From UBA5078 sp051252515 (GTDB lineage: Bacteria > Pseudomonadota > Gammaproteobacteria > Pseudomonadales > Pseudohongiellaceae), in NCBI GenBank assembly GCA_051252515.1, contig JBPOFS010000003.1:124001-188000 (forward strand): DNA of 64,000 bases. The letters run 5' to 3'. The translations under genes were made by a program, and so were the position numbers. Below the pieces are notes generated by a model. That model was not told where the DNA came from and did not search any database. It was given only the letters and a program-made list of their open reading frames with translations. Positions 7,201-14,176 of the stretch are shown piece by piece; the first letter of the stretch is position 1; each line of letters opens with the position of its first letter.

Positions 7201-9548
7201 CTCAATAGTTGTACGACCTTACCCTCTAAATTCGTGATCGCAGATATATTGACATCCCACCACTTCGGCACCCCACTCATAGTCTCGGCAAATGCTTGAA
7301 AGCGCCCAGGCCGACCTTCGCGTGCTTCATTCATGGCGATCAGAAATGCCTTACGGTCCTGCTCCCGTGTCCAGAAAGTTATCCAATTAACATTCAACAC
7401 AAGGTTTCTATCGGGAATATCCATCACCTGCATTCCACGATCGGTAATACTCAAGATGACGCCATCGAGATCATGTACTTTAATACAATCTTGGCTACTC
7501 TCGATTATGCTGCGGCTATACTCTTCACTCTCTCTTAGCGCTAACATCATCTGCTTTCTTTGGGTGACATCTTGCGCAGTGCCTAACAAACCAACAATTT
7601 CGCCTGCTTCATCATATTGTGCCGTAAAGCGAAATATCACATGTCGTAAACTACCATCGCGGCGACGAAGCCTACCTTCAACCTCATGGTCTTCCGCCGA
7701 TATCGTTGCCCAATTTTTCTCAAATATCTTGTTCTCAAGACACTCTCTATCGTCCTTATAGACGAATCGCAACAACCATTTATCTATGTCGTGTAAGTAA
7801 CCTTCTTCGATCTCTGCACTTGTTTTCAAGAAGGCATAACCTCGGTCGTCCATAGTGACAATTCTGTCTATCACATTGATATTCCAAGAAGTGATATTGG
7901 CTATATCCATTGCTTGTCGCAACTTCGAACGTTCTAAACTTAATTCTTTCGTTCTCGAAGAGACTTGTAGGTTGACTAATCGTGTTCTTGAAATGAAGTT
8001 GAGAGATAGGAAAGAAATTATCATCACAACAAATAAAAGAGCGAATAGAAAAATACGTGATTCAGGGCTATTACCAGGGATCCAATAATCATTTTTCGCG
8101 TAGGTCACCCAGCTCAATTCGCGGCCGAAAACAGAAATGATATGAGTTTCAATAGCACTGTAATCTAGCAATGGTGTAATCGTATTCGTATTCAAAAAGA
8201 TGGTCTCGTTTTGATCCCCATCAGAGAGAGTGAAGACTAGATCTGTGACTGACCCTTGTGCATTCTGTGACGACATCAAGGCAAAAGGCTCTATCACTCC
8301 AACAACAAATCCTCTGAGGTTTTCTCTACGTTCAATAACTGAAGCAATATCGGCATCGACATTACTGTTAAATACGGGAGCATAGAACACAAAAGTCGCT
8401 TGATCCCCAAAACTGCGGCTGAAGGTTCCACTTAATATGATTTCATTATTATCACGCGCGTTTCCCAGCGCCAACTCATGAAGTTCACTAGCACTAGGGT
8501 CAAACCCAAAAAACCTGCCCTTAAGGTATTCAACTGACGTAAATACAATAGGAAAATACACCTCTCTATCAGGGCTCAGTACAATCTCGCCCTCTGCGTT
8601 CTGACTGAATATTTCAAACCCCTCCCCCGTATCAAAGCCAGGCACAACAGGGTTCTGGCCTCTACTATCATGACTAACCTTCGGCATCCAAGAAATTGCT
8701 CGCACACCAAGCTCGTCGATTTTTTCGACATAGGCACTAAGATTGGTTTCATTGATATTCTCCTGCACTGTGATAAATCGCGTTACTGACTCAATAGCGT
8801 TAGTACCAAGTACAAGGCGTTCGGAGAACAAACTCAATGATTGTTCAGATTCGTTTACTAGTTTATTGGTGAACTCCTCACGCTCATTAGTATGAAACCA
8901 GTAAATGCCATATAACAACATGGCGGTCGTCAAGGCGATGTGTGGCAGTATTAGGTAGTATTTTCCAGTCTGCTTATTACGTATATTATAGGCAAACCAC
9001 AAAATCACAGGAGTGAACAACATTACTCCAATACTGTCCCCTATCCACCATGAAAACCAAGAAGATGCAAAATAGGAACTAGGGAACACACCCTGCAAAA
9101 TTAGTGCATTGACTCCAATTGTAGGAGAGATCATGCAACACATCACAACGCCCACAAGATAGATCTTGAGGACTGCAACAAATTTTCCTTCTAACGCCCC
9201 TTGCAAATATTTCGCGATAATCGCAGTTCCGACCACTGCTTGAAGCGTAGGGCCAACCGCATCAATCGTTATCCAACCAAGACTGTCAAATACGGATGCC
9301 GTTCCGTTATATTTAAGGATATTGAAGATCAAATCACCCAGAAAAATACCTGGCCATAGTGAAATGCCGCCAATGAGGAGGCCCGCTAAGCCAACCCCAG
9401 CCGCAGGCCAAAATGACGAGGCATCTGACGGAGAGAACACTAATAGGTTTCCAAGGGCTGAGCTTGCAATATAGATAGCAGTTAACAGGAGTATGCTGTA
9501 GTTCTTTACCCGCAGACTCGAGTGTTGACTTATAAATCCCTTATTCAT
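4248..9548 (-). CDS. Giant hybrid sensor kinase: MASE1-CHASE-PASx4-HisKA-HATPase-REC-REC-Hpt
   Basis: A 1766-residue membrane sensor. The multi-helix MASE1 region (about residues 15-220) is followed by a periplasmic CHASE-like sensor, a transmembrane helix near 500-525, four PAS domains (about 550-1080), and HisKA with phospho-acceptor His near 1131 (MSHEIRTPMNG). Next come HATPase_c (about 1240-1360, DNGIG and GGTGLGL boxes), a degenerate first receiver, an intact second receiver (Asp near 1567 in TDLHMPKMDG), and Hpt with His near 1709 (AHRLKGSS). This is a complete internal phosphorelay. The ATG at 9548 has GGGAG upstream and overlaps the end of the REC-EAL gene by 8 bases, implying coupling; a frame start at 9596 lies inside that gene and is unlikely. 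The first receiver reads VVVYNTG where the acceptor Asp is expected. Confidence 0.85.
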   Translation of the reverse strand: MNKGFISQHSSLRVKNYSILLLTAIYIASSALGNLLVFSPSDASSFWPAAGVGLAGLLIGGISLWPGIFLGDLIFNILKYNGTASVFDSLGWITIDAVGPTLQAVVGTAIIAKYLQGALEGKFVAVLKIYLVGVVMCCMISPTIGVNALILQGVFPSSYFASSWFSWWIGDSIGVMLFTPVILWFAYNIRNKQTGKYYLILPHIALTTAMLLYGIYWFHTNEREEFTNKLVNESEQSLSLFSERLVLGTNAIESVTRFITVQENINETNLSAYVEKIDELGVRAISWMPKVSHDSRGQNPVVPGFDTGEGFEIFSQNAEGEIVLSPDREVYFPIVFTSVEYLKGRFFGFDPSASELHELALGNARDNNEIILSGTFSRSFGDQATFVFYAPVFNSNVDADIASVIERRENLRGFVVGVIEPFALMSSQNAQGSVTDLVFTLSDGDQNETIFLNTNTITPLLDYSAIETHIISVFGRELSWVTYAKNDYWIPGNSPESRIFLFALLFVVMIISFLSLNFISRTRLVNLQVSSRTKELSLERSKLRQAMDIANITSWNINVIDRIVTMDDRGYAFLKTSAEIEEGYLHDIDKWLLRFVYKDDRECLENKIFEKNWATISAEDHEVEGRLRRRDGSLRHVIFRFTAQYDEAGEIVGLLGTAQDVTQRKQMMLALRESEEYSRSIIESSQDCIKVHDLDGVILSITDRGMQVMDIPDRNLVLNVNWITFWTREQDRKAFLIAMNEAREGRPGRFQAFAETMSGVPKWWDVNISAITNLEGKVVQLLSVSRDVTSERNSKIALESLNTTLEEEVYSRTLALANSERRYRSMFDSNPVPMWVYEKDTLQFSAVNQAAIDSYGYTREEFLSMTILDIQPESTQEQAERRHHRGAIRIDGALHLRKDASKLYVDITSREIFEGNKRLNLVLANDITDKLQANAELKKQQDMTRLILENLGEGVVACDSEGELILFNKSAREWHGTDPRSIPAETWGDYYGLYEADATTPMPVAHIPLMRAFSGEKLRNAEMAICKQGEAPRFVLASGEPLIGKDGEKVGAVVVMHDVSERKLAQRELEESASQLLKANKEVENERAKLAERVLMRTAELTASNEQLLVAKVDAEAASRAKSSFLAVMSHEIRTPMNGIVGMVDVLSHSNLDEQHAIVIKTIKDSAFSLLNIIDDVLDFSKIEASRMELERAPVNLVNALEGVVDTLSILSLDKHVSINVYVDPELPRSIWGDAKRLRQVLLNLLGNAIKFSSGRDEKPGVVKVSIESISNDKDRYSIAVQDNGIGMTADQISNLFTSFNQAETSTTRVFGGTGLGLAISKRLVELMDGDITVNSEYGHGSEFSIVLPLQAVNVLEGAASNDFHDFDNLHCILVEDDDDSYQILERYLTHAGASVTRKPSLSAAASHSYDNQNLDTVVVYNTGLTSPSSKTMQSVVSEFKGTKCFLLNSGRRRSPRVIGPGLVSMDDPFVRQYDFLHGVAVTAGRASIWGIEQVQDSLELEGVQAPSIEEAQAQNQLILVAEDDKTNQKVIMRQLNMLGYAAELAADGMQALAMWEKGQYACLLTDLHMPKMDGYALTKKVRESEATGVRMPILLLTANALSGEAEKAKILGIDEYLTKPLQLKVLSDALERWVPREKVKLGLVGDDSGQSVYEMNFDLKVLSMAIGGDRSIINEVLAEYLESTLQLRKELFTAGVDGETQRVSSLAHRLKGSSQIVGAIRLGALCGELEDASKSGDYTVVRQFIAQIDLEWEKVAVDIREAIAA

Positions 9549-10779
9549 GACTCCCTCGCTTCTCGTGGCAAAGCTCAACAAACTCATCAAACGCAATAGG
9601 CTTCGCTATAAAGTAACCTTGGGCGAGATCACAACCGGATTCTTTCAAGGCATTCAACTCTTGCTCAGTCTCTACACCCTCCGCTACAGATTTAATTCCT
9701 AAGCGCTTAGCGATATCGATACTCGATTCAATAATGGCCCGTGCTTCGCGCTTACTTCCCATGACTGAAACAAAACTGCGATCTATCTTTAGCTCCGTGA
9801 ACGCGACACGAGACAATTGTTGCATACTCGCGAAACCCGTCCCGAAGTCATCGATCGACAAGCCAAAACCGCGCATACGTAGGCGTGCAAGATTCTCAAG
9901 GGCTGGGGCCATCTCAGTCATTGCTGCCGTTTCTGTCACTTCCAGAATCATTCGCTCAGGACGCAACCCAGAGGCACAAACAAGGTCGTAAATTTGACTT
10001 GCTAGCTTTGTATCGGTAAGAGATGTAAGCGACAGGTTGACTGAAATATCAAGATCTAGCCCTATCTTAGTCCAGGCATGGCAGTCACGTGCGGACTGCT
10101 CAATCATGCAAAAAGTAAGTTCGTTTATTTTCCCTTCATTTTCCAATATCGGAATAAAGGCAAATGGCGCCACAATTCCGTGAATTGGATGATGCCAACG
10201 AGCCAGAGCTTCGGCGCCGACAATTTGATTCGTTCTAAGATCTATTTTGGCTTGATAGAATGGTTTGAACTCACTATTTCGGACACCGGCAACAATTTCT
10301 TCCAAGGTAAACTCTGGTAAGTTACTCGAATATTTGCGAGTGTAAGTATCTCCAACGTTTCGCACTTTTTGCAGTAAATCAGCGATATTATCGTTACTAA
10401 TCGGTTTTTGAAGCACACCCAAGGGCTCGATACCATAGGCGCTACACATAGTCTGAATAGAGCTTAGGAAGGTTTCATTCCACGTGCTCGTGATCACTAG
10501 TGCCGAGGCAGACTTCTTCTCACCAAGAATACGAATGAACTCCATACCGTCCATATTCGGCATATCCAAATCACTAATTATGAGGTCAAACGTGCTCTGG
10601 CTATTCTCGATCGCTTGCAAAGCTTCTAGACCATCACTTGCATACTCAATCTCAACCACATCATTCATTTTCAACAAGCGCAACATCAGGTTGCGTTGGA
10701 AATCGTCATCTTCAACGATGAGAATTTTCAACTCACTTGTGCACTTCATTTTATTCTCTAAACAAGCGTTGCTAGACAT
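9541..10779 (-). CDS. REC-EAL response regulator, cyclic-di-GMP phosphodiesterase
   Basis: A 412-residue cytoplasmic protein. An N-terminal receiver (residues 18-140, acceptor Asp70 in SDLDMP, conserved Lys in LQKPIS) is joined to an EAL domain (about 155-405). The EAL residues expected for catalysis are visible: E190 in EALARW, Asn in SVNLS, Glu in EVTET, the DDFGTG pair, Lys in KIDRSF, EGVET and AQGY. It should therefore hydrolyse c-di-GMP to pGpG when phosphorylated, as in PvrR/RocR-type regulators; that comparison is by architecture. The start has AAGGATC upstream. It lies 12 bases after the stand-alone receiver gene and overlaps the giant kinase, its most likely phosphodonor. Confidence 0.88.
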   Translation of the reverse strand: MSSNACLENKMKCTSELKILIVEDDDFQRNLMLRLLKMNDVVEIEYASDGLEALQAIENSQSTFDLIISDLDMPNMDGMEFIRILGEKKSASALVITSTWNETFLSSIQTMCSAYGIEPLGVLQKPISNDNIADLLQKVRNVGDTYTRKYSSNLPEFTLEEIVAGVRNSEFKPFYQAKIDLRTNQIVGAEALARWHHPIHGIVAPFAFIPILENEGKINELTFCMIEQSARDCHAWTKIGLDLDISVNLSLTSLTDTKLASQIYDLVCASGLRPERMILEVTETAAMTEMAPALENLARLRMRGFGLSIDDFGTGFASMQQLSRVAFTELKIDRSFVSVMGSKREARAIIESSIDIAKRLGIKSVAEGVETEQELNALKESGCDLAQGYFIAKPIAFDEFVELCHEKRGSHE

Positions 10780-10791
10780 GATGGATCCTTG

Positions 10792-11235
10792 CTAATTATG
10801 AGTCACGATGCGTGACTGACTAGATTCAGTGAATTCGAGCGCTTCAATACTTTGATCGTAAACATCCGTCGGCTTAGGTCGAAGTCGATAATTCAACTTC
10901 AATAGCAGTGCCAGTAAATTGTCACTTTTGGCATACACGGCGAGTGCGCCAAGCTTTTTGGCACGCGCAGCCAAAACGTCATCGTAGCTATCGAGCAAGA
11001 CAACATACTGCTGTTGTTTAGGATCTTTGAGTAATTCAGTAAGCATCTCGAACCCCTTTCCTTCTGGCAGGAAAAGATCTAACACAATTAGTTCGGGTGC
11101 TTTTTGTGAGCCAATTCGTTCTAGCTGACTAAAGTTCTCTGCCTCAAAGACAGTTTTAATACCTGGCAATGATTGAACTATTCGTACCAATCTACTGCGC
11201 AGTATCGTTGAACTTTCGGCTACTAATACTTCCAT
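10792..11235 (-). CDS. Single-domain response regulator (receiver only)
   Basis: About 147 residues with one CheY-like receiver fold and no output domain. The likely acceptor Asp is in LIVLDLFLP and the conserved Lys in VYAKSD. The usual N-terminal acidic pair is changed to Glu-Ser (VLVAESS), so metal binding may be altered. The ATG at 11235 is preceded by GGGA nine bases upstream; an in-frame TTG at 11250 has a poorer site. It sits between the LuxR-type regulator and the REC-EAL gene on the same strand and may act as a phosphate shuttle or sink between the two kinases of the cluster. The target is unknown. Confidence 0.75.
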   Translation of the reverse strand: MEVLVAESSTILRSRLVRIVQSLPGIKTVFEAENFSQLERIGSQKAPELIVLDLFLPEGKGFEMLTELLKDPKQQQYVVLLDSYDDVLAARAKKLGALAVYAKSDNLLALLLKLNYRLRPKPTDVYDQSIEALEFTESSQSRIVTHN

Positions 11236-11342
11236 TAATGTTTGTCCCAATCTTACATTTATCGCATGCTCACTAAGATAGGGGGTTACAGGGGCTAAAT
11301 CATCACGGAATTGGTGGTGTTACTGTCACGAAAACGGGCGCA

Positions 11343-11369
11343 GTCTTGTCACGAATATCGTGACAAGAC
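11343..11369. promoter_or_regulatory. Perfect 12-bp inverted repeat, candidate operator or mRNA hairpin
   Basis: GTCTTGTCACGA (11343-11354) and TCGTGACAAGAC (11358-11369) are perfectly complementary around ATA. A further direct half-site GTCACGA lies at 11325-11331. The repeat is in the 182-base gap between the LuxR-type regulator and the receiver gene. On the minus strand no U-run follows the hairpin, so a simple rho-independent terminator is less likely than a protein-binding site or a processing/partial-termination structure. Confidence 0.6.
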
Positions 11370-11417
11370 CCAAAATATTGGGGAAGGAAGGGAAATAAAG
11401 GAGACTAAACTTTTCTA

Positions 11418-12047
11418 CTAAATCAGTTTGTGTTCAATAGCATAGCGCGTTATTTCAACATCCGAGCGCACATTAAGTTTCTCCGACACTCGACGCCGAT
11501 AAGTCGAAATGGTGTTAACACTTAAACTCAGCTGCTCTGAGATCTCTCGAGTTCGTTTACCCGAAGCGATAAGTTGAACCACCTGTAGCTCTCTGCCAGA
11601 CAGTGCATCGTGAGCCACTTCAAACTCACTCGTGCCTATATTGCCAGCAAGTTGTTCGGCAACAGCAGCGCTCACGTATTTACTACCGTCGACGACTTTT
11701 CTCACCGCTATAACGATCTCTTCTGCGGCGCTTTCTTTCGAGACAAAACCCGCCGCTCCAGCCTTGAATGCACGTAAAGCTACATCTCGTTCCGGCATCA
11801 TGCTCAACACAAGCACTGGAAGTTTGGGTTTCAAACTTTTCAATCGCGCAATTAACTCTAAGCCGCTACGACCAGGCATATTGAAATCCACAACAAACAC
11901 ATCGACATCGTACTTTCTGCAAAACTCTACTGCCTCGCTTGCATCCTTTGCCGTTTCGACTAGCTCGATATCTTTTTCTCGGCTAAACACTTTGCGCAAA
12001 CCTTCACGGACTAGCTCATGATCATCTGCGATAATTATTTTGATCAT
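11418..12047 (-). CDS. LuxR/NarL-family response regulator
   Basis: A 209-residue two-domain regulator. The receiver spans residues 1-120 with Asp8, Asp9 and acceptor Asp54 (VVDFNMPG) and Lys in GFVSKES. A LuxR-type helix-turn-helix covers about residues 145-205 (LSGRELQVVQLIASGK, then LSVNTISTYRRRVSEKL). The start ATG at 12047 lies two bases after the stop of the kinase gene, with GGGAAGAG as ribosome site inside that gene's 3' end; a TTG at 12062 in the same frame is less likely. The pairing with an adjacent NarX/UhpB-type kinase indicates a two-component system. Target genes are unknown; the inverted repeat at 11343-11369 is a candidate site. Confidence 0.88.
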   Translation of the reverse strand: MIKIIIADDHELVREGLRKVFSREKDIELVETAKDASEAVEFCRKYDVDVFVVDFNMPGRSGLELIARLKSLKPKLPVLVLSMMPERDVALRAFKAGAAGFVSKESAAEEIVIAVRKVVDGSKYVSAAVAEQLAGNIGTSEFEVAHDALSGRELQVVQLIASGKRTREISEQLSLSVNTISTYRRRVSEKLNVRSDVEITRYAIEHKLI

Positions 12048-12049
12048 TA

Positions 12050-13957
12050 TTACTCTTCCCAATAAGTCGCCATGGTAGGCAGGGTAAGTGACACGGTAGT
12101 CCCAATGTTTTTCTCACTTTCTATTTTCAATTTCGCCGCGATATTCCTCGCTCGCTCTTGCATGCCAAGCAATCCAAGAGAATGAAACTCCAAATCACCG
12201 ACATAGAAGCCTTTGCCGTTATCGCAAATGTTAATTTTCAAGTTCTTATACTCATCTACGTCTATGATTACTTTTACGTAGCTTGCATTGGCATGGCGTA
12301 CCACATTGGTCAACGACTCTTGAATTATCCGAAACAATTGCGTGGTTTGTTCACTATCCAGATCGGGAATGTCATGTTTGCAAATAATTTCGCAGTTTAA
12401 ACCTGTTCTGGCTTGCGTATCTTTGGCCTGCCATTCCAGCGCCGGCACCAAGCCTAGTGCGTCTAGTACTTCAGGGCGCAGGTCTTGTGCAATACGTTTT
12501 ACAGAGGTCAATGTTGAGTTCACTAAGGCAATGATCGAGACAATACTATCTTTCAATTGATCATTGGTCTTCTGGCCTATATCGCGATTCAATAGATCCA
12601 AGTCAATTTTTAGGGCCGTAAGGATTTGTCCCAACTCATCATGTATTTCTCTTGAAATTCGAGTTCGCTCTTCCTCACGAATTTGTTGAAGGCGAGATGC
12701 AAGACGCTGCAATGCACGCTTAGTCGTGACCGAATGGGTCACATCACGCCCTACCACTATCAATTTATCTTGCTCGGCGTGTCGTGTCCCAGTCCATCTT
12801 ATATTGTGATATTGCTCATCTTTGAATTTCATACGAATATCAAGAGCGGGCAAATCACTAGTCTCGTCTTTCATTGCTTGCAGAACAGAGAATATTTTCG
12901 CGAGATCATCAGGGTGCGCAAAATCCACAATATTCAAACCAAGCAGTTGTTTACCTGAAATTCCGAAATTACGGCTAATGGCTGGATTAGTTTGGAATAT
13001 GACACCGTCGTATTCAATAATCGCAAACATATCGAAGGATTGTTCGAATACTTGGTCGCGCTCTTGTTTGGCTTTTTTCTGCAAGGTGAAATCTTGAACA
13101 AGATTCATCGTCTGAATAGGTTGACCGACACTATTGTAGATTGCAGCAACTGAGGCTCTCCCCCACTTACTCTGACGATCCGGCCGTCGAATTTTTATAT
13201 CACGCACTAAATTTCGACTGCGTCCGGCAAGCACTTCAGATTGCAGATACGCCATTACCTCTTTATCTTGTTCAAACAAGACAGCCCCGATATCGCGCCC
13301 TATCAACTCATGCCGCTCTCGTCCGACCAACTCGCAGAATGAAGAATTAACGTCTTCACATATTCCGTCTAATGAAGCGATAAAAAAACCTACTGTAGAG
13401 TTCCTAAAAATTATCCTATAAGTAGATTCACTCTCACTCACTACTTCGCGATCCTTAAGTAGAGTATCGCTACTGCCAAGTTGCTTAGTCCCCCTTCCAT
13501 CGCCTCTCGTGGTAAACGGTTTGCGCAGTTCTAATTGTATGGCCAAAGCATTCGCTATCGTCTCTAACGCTAATGTTTGGGAGGCGCTCAATTGTTTAGG
13601 ATTGGGGTCTAAGATACAGAGCATGCCCATTTTCTCGCCAGACGCGCCGATTAGCGCTAATCCTGCGAAATAGGAGATATTCGGACATTTAGTGAAGACC
13701 AATTTGTCTTGGGATCGAAGCGCTAAATTTTCAGCGCTGATTTCCAAGACACTGGCTTGCAACAACACTGCATTGAGGGCAGGAAACGCAAGCTCTAGTT
13801 CATTGAGTGGACCACCATAAGCACTGGCATAACATCGCCCAGAGTCATCAAAAGCTACAACCAAGGCCATAGCGCTGGCGCATATATCGGCAGAGTTACG
13901 CGTTAGAGACTCTACTCCCCAAGCTTTTGGAAACTCGTGCACAAGTGGTGTATTCAT
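12050..13957 (-). CDS. Cytoplasmic sensor histidine kinase, NarX/UhpB type (GAF-PAS-PAS-HisKA_3)
   Basis: A 635-residue protein with no clear membrane segment. A GAF-like N-terminal region (about 20-150) is followed by two PAS domains (about 185-410). The HisKA_3 dimerisation domain has its phospho-acceptor His near 439 in SREIHDELGQ, and HATPase_c contains DNGKGF and GLLGMQERA. This kinase class phosphorylates LuxR-type regulators, and one follows immediately with a two-base gap. The input ligand is unknown; GAF and PAS suggest an intracellular signal such as redox, gas or a small molecule. The gene is divergent from mutS across 219 bases and is the first gene of the minus-strand signalling cluster. 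Confidence 0.87.
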   Translation of the reverse strand: MNTPLVHEFPKAWGVESLTRNSADICASAMALVVAFDDSGRCYASAYGGPLNELELAFPALNAVLLQASVLEISAENLALRSQDKLVFTKCPNISYFAGLALIGASGEKMGMLCILDPNPKQLSASQTLALETIANALAIQLELRKPFTTRGDGRGTKQLGSSDTLLKDREVVSESESTYRIIFRNSTVGFFIASLDGICEDVNSSFCELVGRERHELIGRDIGAVLFEQDKEVMAYLQSEVLAGRSRNLVRDIKIRRPDRQSKWGRASVAAIYNSVGQPIQTMNLVQDFTLQKKAKQERDQVFEQSFDMFAIIEYDGVIFQTNPAISRNFGISGKQLLGLNIVDFAHPDDLAKIFSVLQAMKDETSDLPALDIRMKFKDEQYHNIRWTGTRHAEQDKLIVVGRDVTHSVTTKRALQRLASRLQQIREEERTRISREIHDELGQILTALKIDLDLLNRDIGQKTNDQLKDSIVSIIALVNSTLTSVKRIAQDLRPEVLDALGLVPALEWQAKDTQARTGLNCEIICKHDIPDLDSEQTTQLFRIIQESLTNVVRHANASYVKVIIDVDEYKNLKINICDNGKGFYVGDLEFHSLGLLGMQERARNIAAKLKIESEKNIGTTVSLTLPTMATYWEE

Positions 13958-14092
13958 CTAGGTAAGTTCTTCTAATTAAACAAAATAGTGAACATAGCTT
14001 CATCGTTAAGATAACATAAATGCCTTCAAAAAAAACAACCGCATCCCGCTACCTAAGGGAGATTGCAACCTTACAGCTACGGCGCAATTTTA

Positions 14093-14110
14093 AAACTACG
14101 CGCGTAGTTT
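14093..14110. promoter_or_regulatory. Perfect 18-bp palindrome upstream of mutS, candidate operator
   Basis: AAACTACGCGCGTAGTTT is a perfect palindrome without a spacer. It lies 20 bases before the mutS -10 hexamer and reaches into the -35 position, in the gap between the divergent sensor-kinase and mutS genes. Zero loop length makes an mRNA hairpin unlikely and favours a dimeric protein-binding site. It does not match the LexA consensus. The regulator is unknown. Confidence 0.5.
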
Positions 14111-14126
14111 CTCCAAGCTCTCTAAA

Positions 14127-14135
14127 TGCTATAAT
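14127..14135 (+). promoter_or_regulatory. Probable extended -10 promoter of mutS
   Basis: TGC followed by TATAAT (14130-14135) is an extended -10 element with a consensus hexamer. No good -35 is present at 16-18 bases, as expected for extended -10 promoters. Transcription would start near 14142, giving a leader of about 35 bases before the mutS ATG at 14177. Confidence 0.6.
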
Positions 14136-14176
14136 TTTGCGCTTTGTCATAAGCCCCTAATATTTGGCCCTAGTAG

